Shown: positions 1 to 11,322 of the stretch, in pieces | How positions within the stretch are numbered: position 1 is the stretch's first letter | How the letters are laid out: each line of letters opens with the position of its first letter | Assembly (NCBI RefSeq): GCF_027942865.1 | Contig: NC_134524.1 | Location: 2,941,036 to 3,005,035 of the forward strand | From: Odontesthes bonariensis | Lineage: Eukaryota > Chordata > Actinopteri > Atheriniformes > Atherinopsidae | Direction: 5' to 3' | Length of the DNA: 64,000 bases | The notes under the pieces: model-generated | What the model was told of the DNA's origin: nothing | The model's input: only the letters and a program-made list of their open reading frames with translations | Databases searched by the model: none | Translations under genes and position numbers: made by a program

Positions 1-2878
1 GTCTGTAGTTCTACACGAAAGGTGGACTGAAAGCCATGGTCAATGGAGACCAAATAAAACGTGTTTGTGTTTGTTCCTGAGACTAACCATGTGTTAGCGC
101 AAGCCTGCTAGCTACTTGGTAGCCTGCTGGTGTGAGAGCCCATCTTGTTCCGTAACAACTGGTTACCCAGCACGTCAGAACCAACGGTGATTGGTCGTAA
201 TGTCCCTCTTACTTAACTTTAATAGAATTAAGTTTTGGCCAGTCGATGCGTTTCAAACATCTGGAGTAACATCTTGTTACGGGTAGCCAGACAGGCTGTC
301 ACACAGGCGCGTAGGCAGACATAATAAAACGGGTGGGCCCAGAAAAAAAAAATCAGGTGTAGGTGTAGGTATTATAATACAGCGTTTGAAAAAGTATGCC
401 TCGTTAGGACATCACAAGCGACGTTATCACTTACAGCACTGGCAAAGTGAGCACACGTCAGACACAAGTGCTCATGGATAATGCAAGCCACACACACACG
501 GGCGCACACACACACGCACCTACACACGCATTCAGTGCAAGTCTGGTAGCCACTGGGCTCGCCTCGGCCTAAACCCAATACGTCCATAGATATAGGTATT
601 TAAATAAGGCACGGTTTAAAAAATTAATTCCCAGTTAAATGACACATCTCAGCCAACTGCACAGACGCTGTGTGCACAGTTACACAGACGCAAAGTTTCA
701 GATACAAGCACCCCATAGGCAATGCAATCAGCAACGCAACACTTATGTTAAGTCATGTAAAGTCCTTTATTTTAAAGAATCAAAACATGTCCGCAGCATG
801 ACAACAGTTTGGCTCGGCGGCCAAATTATGAAATTGACCAAAAATGGAAACCATGGCTAAGAAGAAGGCCTAATAGAAAAAAAGTAATTCGCACTCACAT
901 TTGATGAATCCTTTTTATGCATGCTACAGCAAGAGACGACGGGGTTTTTTGTTGAACTCTCTTATCACGTCAGCGTATTCCAACGATTCCGTCAGTTCTC
1001 TTTCAAGGGAAAGCACTGAGAGTGCATTCAGTCTTTGAGTCAACATGGATGTTCTGGTGGAGGTTTTTATCCGATTGACAGTAGAAAAAAGGCGTTCGAC
1101 CGTGCATGTTGTTATTGGCATTGTGATGAGGGCCCGCAGAAGACTATTTATTTGAGGGAAAATGTCATTCGGGCAAGAGTCAAGGACTTCCAAAAGTGAT
1201 GTAAATGCGCTGCCCTGCGCCAGCTTCCTATTCAAAAGCTGAACAAACACTGCATGTTCAGGGCCTTCGATTGCAATGTTTAAGTGTCCTGCCACAGGTT
1301 GGAGTGCTGTTTTTTCCCCAAAGGTGCTTGAATGAGGCATGCAAGCAGCAGCTGCCTTCATGAAGCTGTATGTGTCGTCCTTGAAGCGGGTGTTCAGTTC
1401 CATAAGCTGCCGGTCCAGTACATCTATCCAAATTCGCTTAAGGTCTGCCCTGTCCCTCACAGGTGCGCCTTTGCCCACACTACATTCGACCTGCGTACCA
1501 GCAAGCTTTGCTGCTAACTTTCGCTTTCTGGTGCCACTTACATCCCAGCTGACGATGTCATTTTTCTTACTAATGTCGTCGGTCAGCTCCATTACCTTGT
1601 TAAAACAACTGTCGTCATTACGAAATTTGGAGTAAGATTCCTTAAGCGCTTCGAGCAGATTAATGCAGTCTGTAACTGTCATTGTGGAAGACTGCAAGCC
1701 CTTAGTGGCATAGTCGGTAGTGTCAAATAGCTGGTTAAACATGACTAACAGAAAGACAAATTTCTTCGTCTGGATCTGCTGCAGTAATGAATCGGCTTCA
1801 ACTTTGGTGTTACCGGAGCCGGACTCCGAGAACTCGGCAAGCGTCTCCAAAACGCAATCCAACATCAGAACTTTGGTTACTGCGCCTGACCAAGAACTCC
1901 ACCGAACATCACAAGCCCTGACGAGTTCCAAAGTTGGTTTCCCTGGCCGGAGTTGTTTTTGCACCTCCATGAATTTTGCATGCCTGTTTGACCCCGTCAT
2001 GAACGAATGTATATTATTAATCACGTCGTCAAATGTGGATAAACCGGGGGAAACCCGTGACGCTGTTGAGAGCACCAGGTTTAAACGATGAGAAGCACAG
2101 TGCACATATGTTGCATTTGGAAAATGTTTTTTCAGAAGCACCTGTACCCCCCCTTTATGCCCTGACATTACCGACGCCCCGTCAAACCCAAATCCAACGC
2201 ACAGCGCAGGATCAAGCTGAAGTGGCTCCGAAACATCCAGGATCTTGGCTGATATGCCATTTGCGCTCATGTCGCTAGTCTCGACAAAGCCCACGGCCCT
2301 TTCCTTTAGCTGGCCTTTGTGAAAAAAAGCTGCCGTCGGCAGGTTTTCCAAATTCCGAGTCTAAAGTCGGAAAATTCGAACTGATACAACTTTCAGGTCC
2401 CTTTCCAGTCAAAGAGCGAGAGCAGTCAAAACGGCGAAACCGGAAGTGCGTTACTCACTGCGGCTAGCTTTAGTAGCATCAAATATTGAAGGTACAAGTA
2501 GATGAAATGAACATGAAAGGGGTGTTTTTTTCAACTATAGTGTAGTGCAGATGTTGTGTGATGAAACATTTTCTAAATGAGCTGTTTGGCTCCTTTAAAT
2601 AAACAGGTGTCTATTCAGTGCGGTCGCCAAAGTTTAAAAAATAAGTCTTATTTTGAAGAAGATATTGTATATCACAGGACATGTCATTTGCGTTTTGTAA
2701 CTTTTATTGTAACATTGCAGTTACAAATATAGGCCTAATACAATATTCAGATATTCTTAACCACTCCGCTCAATTTCAGACAAGAGAAAAATGGGGACAC
2801 TATTGCATTCGGGACAATACAACACAGAATTCGGGACCACTGGGGGACACAAAGAAAAAAAGTTAATTTCGAGCCCTG
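1..2878 (-). mobile_element. hAT transposon, left end outside the window
   Basis: A hAT-superfamily DNA transposon on the minus strand. Its right terminus is inferred at 2878, where the minus strand begins CAGGGCTCGAAATTAAC, a hAT-like CAGGG terminus. The transposase ORF sits at 924-2351. The other terminus and the 8-bp target duplication are not found between 1 and 923 and probably lie before base 1. Positions 1-923 hold no recognisable gene; a CA-rich microsatellite lies at about 489-530. Positions 2352-2878 look like the 5' non-coding part. No zinc-finger exon expected at the start of an autonomous copy was seen, so the element is probably internally deleted. Confidence 0.6.
924..2351 (-). 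CDS. hAT-family transposase (ZMYM1-like), N-terminus incomplete
   Basis: A 475-codon open frame encoding the catalytic and C-terminal parts of a hAT transposase of the type annotated in fish as zinc finger MYM-type protein 1-like. The N-terminal third carries the family block GFGFDGASVMSG followed by a conserved H-C-H-RLNL stretch, part of the RNase H-like fold. The last 80 residues form the hAT dimerisation domain, recognisable from TCTVERLFSTVNRIKT. Full-length relatives have an N-terminal zinc finger (TTF or BED type) that is absent, so the first methionine used here is probably not the native start. Coding continues upstream in a shifted frame for a short way. No internal stop interrupts the 475 codons, which suggests fairly recent activity or chance preservation. 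It is a transposon gene, not a host gene. Confidence 0.8.
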   Translation of the reverse strand: MENLPTAAFFHKGQLKERAVGFVETSDMSANGISAKILDVSEPLQLDPALCVGFGFDGASVMSGHKGGVQVLLKKHFPNATYVHCASHRLNLVLSTASRVSPGLSTFDDVINNIHSFMTGSNRHAKFMEVQKQLRPGKPTLELVRACDVRWSSWSGAVTKVLMLDCVLETLAEFSESGSGNTKVEADSLLQQIQTKKFVFLLVMFNQLFDTTDYATKGLQSSTMTVTDCINLLEALKESYSKFRNDDSCFNKVMELTDDISKKNDIVSWDVSGTRKRKLAAKLAGTQVECSVGKGAPVRDRADLKRIWIDVLDRQLMELNTRFKDDTYSFMKAAAACMPHSSTFGEKTALQPVAGHLNIAIEGPEHAVFVQLLNRKLAQGSAFTSLLEVLDSCPNDIFPQINSLLRALITMPITTCTVERLFSTVNRIKTSTRTSMLTQRLNALSVLSLERELTESLEYADVIREFNKKPRRLLL

Positions 2879-3135
2879 CCCCCGGCCAACGACTTACCAC
2901 CTTGACTAAGCAATTTCCTGCGGGAAACACTGGACACGATAAGGAGGAGGGGCGCAAGTGAGTTATGTTGCTCTACGGTTGTTCTTCTTCTACACTTCAA
3001 GTAAGGAGGAACCAGAATAGGAGGGTTTCAGTTGACGTCACTTCCGTATTTTTCTAAGCGTGCGAACCCAGGTGGTGGGCAACCTGAGCTGGAGCCCATT
3101 GAAAACACTGTTTTGTCTGCCACTTTTTGCCCAAA

Positions 3136-3353
3136 ATGCCTCAGTTTTGTGCCGTTTTTGGATGTTGCAATCGGTCTAACCGAGAGAAGGGAAAGGGTTA
3201 CTATCGGGTACCGAAGGTAATCTCCCATAGAGGTGAGAAATGGAAAAAAACTCACAGAACAACGCTGCCAAAAGTGGATAGCTAACCTACGTTTACAGAC
3301 TGGAGGAGCTGAATCTGCAAATGCTCGTGTCTGCGGTGACCACTTCGTCAAAG
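3136..3353 (+). pseudogene. THAP zinc-finger exon with a one-base frameshift
   Basis: The exon begins ATGCCTCAG and encodes the start of a THAP domain: MPQ, then C-x4-CC and a basic stretch with YYRVPK. The second half, in another frame, gives C-x-KWIANLR and ends with the THAP signature CGDHF followed by a splice donor GTATGT at 3354. The frame changes inside a run of seven A at 3244-3250; six A would keep one frame. Both zinc-ligand halves (C2 and CxxH) are present across the break. THAP domains bind DNA in host proteins and in P-element and ISL2EU-type transposases; the rest of this gene was not found, so the origin is unresolved. It could be a decayed transposon exon or an assembly error in a homopolymer. 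Confidence 0.6.
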
Positions 3354-3549
3354 GTATGTGCAAAATCTAACTGTTTAGTAGTAGTGCAGTAAAGTATTAT
3401 GTTGTTAAATGCCAATCAACAGTAATGTAATACGGGCTACGTTTGGGCTTTGTTTTGAAGGCTGCCTCAGCGCGTTGTTAGCTACTGAGTCAGTGGACTG
3501 GGCTCCGACGGTCAAGTTGGGTTACCAAAACATAGAGCTAAGACACCGC

Positions 3550-5477
3550 CAGGGGCGTCGCACCCGTGGGGGATGGGGGTGTTTCAACACCCCCACTTTT
3601 ACAGCAAGGTGATTTCACCCCCCCCACATTTTCCAAAGGTAAACCCGTTTGCCCACCCTCGTAGTGCACCAACATACAAAAAGGAGCGCACCTCAGCTCC
3701 CTTACGCTGCACGAAAAGGCATTGGTCAAACCGAACGGACATTCACCCAATCACAGACTGTTGTCCGCGACACGGCCCGGGAAATTTGATATGTCAGAGA
3801 CGAACAGTCGGATCTAGTGATGGGAAGCTCGGCTCTTTTGACTCGGCTCCCGAACGGCCACCTCTGGAACCTGATTGGACACCTCAGGTGTCACTCCAGT
3901 TGATTGACAGGCAAGTCTCGTTGAAAGATGAGTGAGAAACGCGGCGTCTTTGAAATGAGTGGCAGGCGTAGAGAGTGTGGTGTTGTACTGTCAGAGTGAA
4001 CCTACTTTTGTGGAATACATCCTTTTCAGTTAAGTTTTAATGTGATTTCCAAATTAATCATTGTTTTTAAAGACTGCACATTTAGAGAAGAGGTTTTGTT
4101 GCCAATTGTTAGGCTAAACGAGTAGGCTGAAGTTATGAAAGGCTAATGTCACGTTAGCATGAAGCTATGTAGCACTTTAAAAAAACCATATCATTGTTGG
4201 TTTTCAGTAAGTGTGTAATCACACAGTTCATAAGGATTTCATAACTGTAACGTTAGATGAAACTGATATGATCTTTGGGCATTTGTTACAATGTCCATGA
4301 AGCTTGTTTGTTATTATAAAAGATATAAAAGTATAACTTTAGCCAAGCTACTTCACCTGACTGACCTACATGATCTCGTTTAATTTTATAGCAGCTCGGC
4401 TTGGAGTTGGTTTTAAAGTAAGTTAAAGCACAAGAATGGAGACAAATAGTTTAAGATTAACACAATATAGAGGTTTAACCCGGCTGTCTTATTTTGTGTA
4501 GGGACAGATAACAATGAAAAGACTTCTTTGTAAAGAAGCACAAGTCAGACCCAGATCAGGCCCAGACAGACCCCAGCCATGAAACCAGCAGCCCTGGCAG
4601 CTCCCAACCAGGCCAGTCAGTGTGGGCAGACACAAGGAGCCAGGCTACCACCACCAGGTCAGAGTATTCAAAGGCAGCTAAATGCATCTCCACTTTGCCC
4701 AGATTGTTTATGTAAAGAGGGGGATGAGTATGTCCTGCTGATGAATATTGTGATCACAGTAGTGTGAGTGGGTGTGTCAGATAGAGATATGCAGGCATCA
4801 TTTTTTTTTTTTTTCTGTAGACATCAGTACTGACTGGCCAGACCTGTGGACTGTCAAACAAAAAGAAGAATTTAAATCCTAGTTTTGTTGAATGATTTAA
4901 AATAACATTCAACCAAAAAAAATATATTCAATATTTGCAGTGATATTTATATACTGTATATCTAACAAAGTATGCTGGAATAGTGTTCAGCTATTGAGAA
5001 GTGAATAGTTTGTTTCAATGTTACGACAGTGCACTTTTGAGTTTATCTGATTGGTTTTGATGTTTGAAAGGAAATGATTTTTGGTAAAATATGAACAAGG
5101 ATGCATTGTCACTGCACCTGATCAAGTCATAATAATTTTGTATTAGTGAGACCCCCCCCCCCCCCCAAGCCACACATCGGAAATTGTGATCAGAATCATA
5201 CTCTTGAGAGGGCAATTATATATTTTCGAGAGTTTTCAATCAAGCCATGAAGTGCAGAGTTTTTTTTTCCAGGAACTTCGTAGCCTGCAGTAAATCCACG
5301 GTGATAACTCCGTGGTAGTGATTAAATGTTACATTTTGTGATTAAAAATGTGTAAATTATGATACTGTATCTCTAATGTGAGGCTTGACCTTTTTATATA
5401 CAGTCTATCGACTTGATGTGGTGCTCATGTGCCCCCCCTGGAACACCCCCACATTTAAAATCACTGCTCCACCCCTG
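3550..5477. mobile_element. hAT element with perfect 8-bp target duplication
   Basis: The element starts CAGGGGCG at 3550 and ends with CACCCCTG at 5477, giving short imperfect inverted termini of the hAT kind. It is flanked on both sides by the identical octamer GACACCGC (3542-3549 and 5478-5485), the 8-bp duplication expected of hAT transposition. It is 1928 bp long and has no complete transposase. A remnant coding exon lies at 4514-4657. A second hAT-like end motif (TGATGGGAAGCTCGGCTC) at about 3819 hints at an internal nested element. A C14 run lies at 5153-5166. Confidence 0.75.
4514..4657 (+). pseudogene. First coding exon remnant of a hAT transposase
   Basis: Within the hAT element above, an acceptor-like TTTTGTGTAG precedes an ATG at 4514. 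After a one-base shift the frame reads FFVKKHKSDPDQAQTDPSHE and continues to a splice donor at 4658. This resembles the low-complexity, lysine-rich first exon of ZMYM1-like hAT transposases. The shift close to the ATG and the absence of any downstream transposase exon make it a relic. Confidence 0.45.
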
Positions 5478-5485
5478 GACACCGC

Positions 5486-7589
5486 CATCGGTGTTTCATG
5501 CCATCTCAGAGTGGTTGATCTAAACAAAACAAATTTGTCACAATCTTCACGTTTCAGTAGTATCCACAAAGTGCTTAAGTGCTAACAGGGCACATTAGCT
5601 CCCAAGTACATGACAACAGAATCGCACTCTCTCTGCCTTGTGCATTAGGCTAACAAAGACAGCGCCAGTCTGAATTCACTGTGGCCGTGCGTGGGCGTTG
5701 CTGTTGTTGTTGCGCTCCTGTTTCCTCGTTGTGTGTTATTAGTATTAATGGCGACTAGAAAGGGGCAAACGTGATCTGGGCTTTGCGTTCAATTTATGCA
5801 CCGATGATTATACAGAGTGGATGAAACTGTGCAGGCTATTCGAGATGTCTCCGAATGCCTACTTTAAAGGAAGCGTGATGTGTTTGCCAGGGCTGCCTAA
5901 ACGAGTTGCCAACCGTCCCTTGAAATAATGGAATCGTCACGTATTTAGTAACAAAAGGACAGTTCCTTATTGGGCTGAAACGGGGCCCACAATTCGGTTA
6001 AAATGCAGAAAATTGCATCTAAGAAATACCAAATCCCCTCCCCCCTTATCTGGACTCACCTGCATGCAGCTTTCTGTTGCTATGCTACCAGATGTTCCGA
6101 GATGAGCCGAGATGAGCCGAGGCTTCGCAGTGTGTGTCGGGTAATGGGCCGTTTCTCAATGTGCGTATTTGTCTGTAGTGATGTTTCCAACAGGCTCTTG
6201 ACTCTGAAGCGCGTGTCCAGTAACTTCGGATGTATTTTGTGAAGCTCGTACCGAGGCGCGTGTCGATGACTATGTGGTGACGTCAGAGGCCTTTCGAACC
6301 GGCCGTACCATGTGACCGGTTTAGGAGGGTTTTTTTTCAGTAAAATGTATTGTTCTATGTAAATGTACAAAAAGCATGGCATACAAAACATTGTACAGAT
6401 ATCTGTAGTGTTGAGCTGACTGTAGAAATATCAACATAATCAACATGTTATTCTGTGTATGATTAAGTTGAACAATGAAGAAATAATACATTACACATAT
6501 AAGATAAAACACATTAGACAGAAACTATTTATCAGAAAAAAATATATCTATATCTACATATACCTCAGAAGAAATGAAAATCTATATATTTATCTCTATA
6601 TATAGAGAGAGATAAATATATATATACTAATGGAGTTAATATTTAATTACTTTGAAGATATGATAAATAAATATATCCATGATACCCCATAGTGATGCTG
6701 ACATGATTCTGTTGGACTTAAATGATGCACTAACTGAAGGTTAATCTGACTGATGAAAGTATCTTGGGAACAAAGAGGGAACAGGATGAGACCAAGAGGC
6801 TTCAGCTGAAGATGGTGTCATAAGTCTCCCACTAAGAATCTGTGGGGAAAACAGTGAGAACAATAAATATGTAGTTCCACCATCCTGTCCTCACACCACA
6901 CTGCTAAGATTCCAATAAATGTCAGTCTGCTGTAGTTCCCCTACAATCCAGCAGAGGGTGCTGTGACTAAGAGGAGCTGAATAAGTGGAATCTGTGAGAT
7001 GCAGTTTGATCTAAGAAGCAGATGATGTTCTGGCAGAAGAGACATTTCCATCTTACTAACATGGCTGCGGGTGATAAAGTCAGAGGGTGGGACATGCTGG
7101 AAGATGGTTGTTCTGGGAACTACCAAGAAGCTGAAGATGGAAAAATCTACTTTTATGGAGGAGACTAAGAATGACAAAGAGTTGTGTTCCTGAAAGTGAG
7201 TTTTCAGTGATTCAGACCTGATCCCACTCACTGGTGATTGATGGAAATGATCATCATGACCATCTAACCCAACTCCAGCAGAGTCTGGGTCCTCTATGAC
7301 ATGAGAGCTAACAGCATCACAGTGTGAACAAAAAGCAATCAGCCAATCAGCTCAGAGGAGAATCTGCTCAATATTTAAACATGTGGGCTGAAAAACACTG
7401 TGGGGAACAACTCTGAGACACCTTCTGGTTCACATGAGAAGACATTTTAGTTGTTATTTGATTTCATTCAACAGAAACAAAACAATTCAAACATCTCCAG
7501 CTTCAGAGTTTTTTTCTGTTCATTTACAGCCGCTGAATAAAACTCGCTTTCACTTTAATCTTCTTTGTTATTGTTTTTGAATGGGCTCC
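5486..7589. other. No gene seen; isolated hAT terminus and simple repeats
   Basis: I see no supported coding exon here. Positions 5897-5990 match the terminus of the hAT family whose longer copy begins at 47816 (TTGCCAACCGTCCCTTGAAA), but no matching second end was found. TA-rich simple sequence lies at about 6536-6625. The stretch 6700-7560 is unique-looking, non-coding sequence. Confidence 0.5.
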
Positions 7590-7734
7590 GGATGGATGAA
7601 TTGGACTACTACTGAATGAATTGGATGATGATAACAATGAATTGGACTGTATTATTGAAGCGTCTTGAGATGACATTTGTTGTGATTTGGCGCTTTATAG
7701 ATAAAATGAAGTGAAGTGAATTATTCTGAGGAGC
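7590..7734 (+). repeat. Retroposon 3' tail
   Basis: The sequence ends in TTGGCGCTTTATAGATAAA followed by an imperfect GAAGT repeat. This kind of tail is common at the 3' ends of fish LINE and SINE copies. It abuts the end of the inverted block that starts at 7735. Confidence 0.4.
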
Positions 7735-7889
7735 AGTTTATGTCGGTGAGCCACAGCTAAAGCGGAACAAGTCAAATATTCTCTCTGCCTTCTGCTTTTT
7801 GAGATTCTGATCACTTCCTGAAGCTGAACTGGTGGTTTGGTGCAGCAAACTGGTCCCAGCAGCTGGACATCAGTGGGTGGACTGGTGGA

Positions 7890-8513
7890 CTACCTCAGTG
7901 AAGAGTAGAGGACATCTGGCTCTGCTGGAGACTCTGAAAACAAACACACACAGTTCCAGCTGCAGGAAACACAACTCCAGGAGAAAGGATTGAAGCTGAT
8001 TATCTCTGGGACCTTCAGGATCAGAGGCTCCCGCATACCTGCAGCTCCCCCTTTCATCCAGGCAGGAAAAGCCAAAGGACGGAGGCCAACATACATCAAA
8101 TGTTGCTGCATACTTGAAATGAAAGTGTTTCTGCAGCCAAAGACATTTGTACTATATTTGCACTTTATATAACTGGATGAGAATCGATAAGCGACATCGA
8201 TAATGGAACCGGAATTGGTAAATCTCTAACAATTCCCATCCCAAGTCCTGGGAACCTGGTGAGTGTGAAAATGATGCACTGATGGTGGATAAAGCGGTGG
8301 GACACGTCCAGCAGCGGAGCTGCAGCAGAGCTGGAGTCAGGTTGGGTTATCTGAGCATAGAGGCTGGAAGCAGGGGGAACAGCTGACCTGCTTCTGTCCA
8401 GAGTTGGGAATAAAGAGCAGCTGTACCTCTGGTCCTGTTGGATCTGAGGACTGTTTGTCCAGAAGTGAGCTGGTCTGTCCTGACTGCAGAGCAGACTGCA
8501 GCTGGATGGCTTT
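7890..8513 (-). pseudogene. Orphan ITIM tail exons of a V-set receptor (left copy)
   Basis: Two exons on the minus strand with intact splice sites: 8513-8427 (87 bp) and 7933-7890 (44 bp, ending in TAG). Both are phase 1. Together they encode a tail that starts ESHPAAVCSAV and ends [10 protein letters not shown], the latter containing the ITIM VLYSSL. They match the tail exons of the right V-set gene (62076-62162 and 62656-62699). The left V-set gene upstream (11323-13838) stops before it could use them, because its membrane exon contains a TAG. They could still be joined to the message as 3' untranslated exons. Intact sites suggest that tail loss is recent. Confidence 0.65.
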
Positions 8514-8744
8514 CTGCAACAGGAAATACATCCAGATTATATCCCTGCAGGTAAAACTTTAACATCACTGCTGCTGGGGAACACATTAGATTTTCCTCCT
8601 GCAGCAGGATGAAGGAGACGTGATAAGACGTGCTGGTCCCACTCTGTACTACAGCAGAACCAGAGAACAATAACTGACAACAGCTGATGTTTCCTGTTGG
8701 ATTTTTATTTGGGTAAAAAGAATAATGTGTTCACCTAAATGATT

Positions 8745-8905
8745 CATTCATTCATCTTCTTTGCCTCCTGTATCCATTGAAGGTGGCCTGGAGTCTATCC
8801 CAGCTGCCTCTGGGCAGGAGGTGAGGTGCACCCTGGACATGGGACCAGCTGACCTAATCTGCAGGGGAAGGATGCTGGGAGGACCCGGAGAGAACACAAG
8901 GGGGA
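8745..8905 (-). repeat. L2/Maui-type LINE 3' end fragment
   Basis: On the minus strand it shows the familiar fish L2-type 3' end, with CAGCTGGGATAGACTCCAG and a GAATGAATGAAT-type tail. It is shared with the right copy at about 61690-61855, so the insertion preceded the duplication of block A. Confidence 0.55.
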
Positions 8906-10009
8906 ACATGCTATAACTGAGGGAAACAATCCTTTAGAAGTCTTTGTTTTTGGGATGTTTATTTCTGCCACCAGGGGGCGAAGTGAGCCCACACATTTCC
9001 CTGACACCTGAGACAGCGGAGAGGACAAAGGTCTGTGTCCAGCTGCTGTTTCCAGCTGCTGTTTCCCTCTTTGTCAGGTCCTTGTTCTTCCATCCATGGA
9101 ACCCAGCAGAATGAAACTTTCTCAGCAGAATAAACCAGCAGCAGCACATGAATAAAAGCCTAAAAAATAAAGTAAAAACTGATCAGATCTCCTCGTGTTT
9201 TAATGATCCATCACTGATATCCTCTTACTGATTTACACATGAACACAGTCTCACCGACCCGCTGCCCCTGAATGCCATCAGGCAGGCTGAGGGGCACCAT
9301 CAGAGGGGCGGAGCCAGGAAAGCACGTGATGACAGCATGATGTGTGTGTGTTCCAGGTGTTCTGAGCTAAAGCTGCTCAGTGTGTGTCAGCAGCTCCTGA
9401 AACATCACCGTCATGTCTCACTTTGGGCTGAAATGAACTTCAGCAGCAGCAGAGGAGGCTCTGACCATGGGCTGCTTCCTGCTGACTGCAAAGGCTCATG
9501 GGAACTTAGTCATTAGATTATCAGTGTTGTCATCATTGCTTTAGCTTCAGTTTGGCCTTTAATTTAAAGCACTTCTGTGGCCACCAACAGTTTCCTGAGG
9601 GAGGTTCCTGTGGATGAAGCTGTGCTGTTTTCCTCTTGTGGCAGAAAAGTGACAAAAACAACCTTCAGCCCTGAGAAAAACCAGCTGCAGTCTGTTGCTG
9701 TTTGGCCTCACAGCTCATAGAATGATAGAAAAACATGATATCTGACACGACTTTCCTCTCAGGGAGGGAACGCTCCCTGTTCCATGCTGAGGAACATGGA
9801 AATAAATACACAGCACAGAGAGTTACAAGTGCAATCATTTATTGGCAAAACAACAGCAACAAAATGCAGAAATAATGAGTAAATTTGAACATTTGCAGAA
9901 ACATTTATTCTTATTTTAACACTGATGCAGCAACAAGCCTAAAAAACCTGAAAAAGTCTTTAAAACGGCCTTGAGTTATTTTATAAACCTCATCTTTAGC
10001 TTGAGGTGA

Positions 10010-10520
10010 ACTGATGGTTGGATGAAGTCTTTAAATAATCACCCGCCGTATGAAATCACACCTGCGAGAGCAACAGAGAATAAACAGAACTGCGAATATG
10101 GAAGACCAGAGAAGGAAAGCCAGCCCATGGACAGTGAGCGAGGTGCAGAGCGTTCTGTGTGTGGTGGCCGAGGACCGCGTGCAGGAGGAACCGGACTGAG
10201 CAACACGAAATGAGAAGGTGTCGCTGCCTGTATCTGAGACAACTCCTGCTGTTTACTTCTTTTTTAATAAAGAGCTTGGTTTAACTAAACAATATGAACT
10301 GTCAACTGCATTACACATTACACTCCATCGTTGTGTTAACTTTTGACACTTTGTAGTCACCTGAAACCGACGTCACGTTAGTGGTGAACGGGCCGACTCC
10401 GCCCACTTCCAGGCCACGGTTTGGGTGGAAAAGGAAATGTTAGTGGTGCCGTGAGGTGAGGTGTCGCGCTATATGGAACCGAGTAGAGTAGGGCTAGCGG
10501 TGGAAAAGGGGCATAAGTGC
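10010..10520 (+). mobile_element. PIF/Harbinger-type remnant with Myb/SANT-like exon
   Basis: At 10095-10200 the frame reads MEDQRRKASPWTVSEVQSVL, matching the start of the Myb/SANT-like (trihelix) protein of PIF/Harbinger transposons. The frame is lost soon afterwards near the NTRNEK-like stretch. The flank at 10380-10520 (GGGTGGAAAAGG, GGAACCGAGTAGAGTAGGG) resembles fish Harbinger termini. No transposase is present. It is absent from the corresponding place in the right half. Confidence 0.5.
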
Positions 10521-10689
10521 TAAACATGGCTGCTTTAATGTAGCCACCATCACTCTGTCCCAAACACTATGGAGCCTGAACTCAGGAGGGGGGGGGTAAC
10601 TCGGGGGTATTACATGAACAACGTAATGTAACACTTCAGTGTGAGTAGTTAGGCCGTTTCCTGGAGTAAAACACAGAGTCCTGTGTGAC

Positions 10690-10860
10690 CCAGATGAACC
10701 TGCATCAGAGGGACGGCAGGAAGAAAGTGTGGAGACCAACAGGAAGAGCCCGAGATCCAGAGCACAGCAGCTCCTCTGTTAGGCACGGTGGTGGGGGTGT
10801 GATGGTGTGGGCATGTGTGGCTGCCACAGGTACCGGCTCACTCATCTGCACTCATTGGAG
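10690..10860 (+). pseudogene. Tc1/mariner transposase fragment
   Basis: The frame encodes KKVWRPTGRA and then SSVRHGGGGVMVWACVAATG, the diagnostic Tc1 stretch around the second catalytic aspartate region (usually GGGSVMVWGCF). Only about 50 codons remain. Confidence 0.7.
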
Positions 10861-11040
10861 TGAAGATATGAAATGTGACTTTAATCAGTCCGAGTTGTTT
10901 GATTTAGTTTTACTCTGAGGAGCAGAGGGGGGGCTCAGAGGAAGATGTCCCAGACATCATGGAGGGAGCTGTCAGTCACAGTCAGTTATCAAAGGAAATA
11001 AATGTCAGCAGCTGATTCAACAACATAAACTTGTTCATTA

Positions 11041-11149
11041 GGCCCGTTTCCTGGAGTAAAACACAGAGTCGGGCTGTAACAGCGATCCAGCAGCTGGAGT
11101 CTGAACTCAGTGAAAGTCTGAACTTCCATCAGCTGCTGAACAAAGTGAG
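11041..11149 (+). other. Coiled-coil-like exon relic, opposite strand to the V-set gene
   Basis: The plus strand carries an open stretch reading AIQQLESELSESLNFHQLLN, followed by a donor-like GTGAGT. A homologous copy lies on the minus strand at about 57850-57960, again antisense to the V-set gene. I do not recognise the parent gene. The heptad-like spacing suggests coiled coil. In the right copy an adjacent open frame (57806-57560, minus) extends it with LLKHTDESQYLGWIKASSS. It may be a relic of a gene carried along with the receptor duplicates. Confidence 0.3.
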
Positions 11150-11322
11150 TAAAACACAGACAGAAGCTGATTCTAACACAGAGCAACACGTAACGGATGG
11201 AACAGATAACATGTTCCACATGTAGAACATGTAGAACCACAGAAGAGCTGAACTAAGACAGAACCTGAACATGTGGAACATGTTTCACCTGAAGGAGGCT
11301 GCTGGGAATCCAGCTTCAGAAA

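Larger units (their letters stand above)
7735..9945 (-). repeat. Large inverted repeat A, left copy
   Basis: This block is the reverse complement of 60628-62960, with only scattered substitutions and a few small insertions; the right copy has about 100 bp extra near 62790-62890. It contains the two tail exons described separately, an L2-type 3' end and conserved non-coding sequence. Small open frames such as 8934-9149 are identical in both copies, which reflects recent duplication and is not evidence of coding. Confidence 0.85.

Noticed and set aside
924..2351. hAT ORF as a domesticated host gene
   Set aside because: A hAT-like terminus lies close by at 2878, there is no intron structure or sign of host use, and similar hAT pieces are scattered through the window.
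8934..9149. 71-codon frame identical at 61440-61655
   Set aside because: Identity follows from the recent inverted duplication of block A. There is no domain, splice support or codon-position pattern of change.
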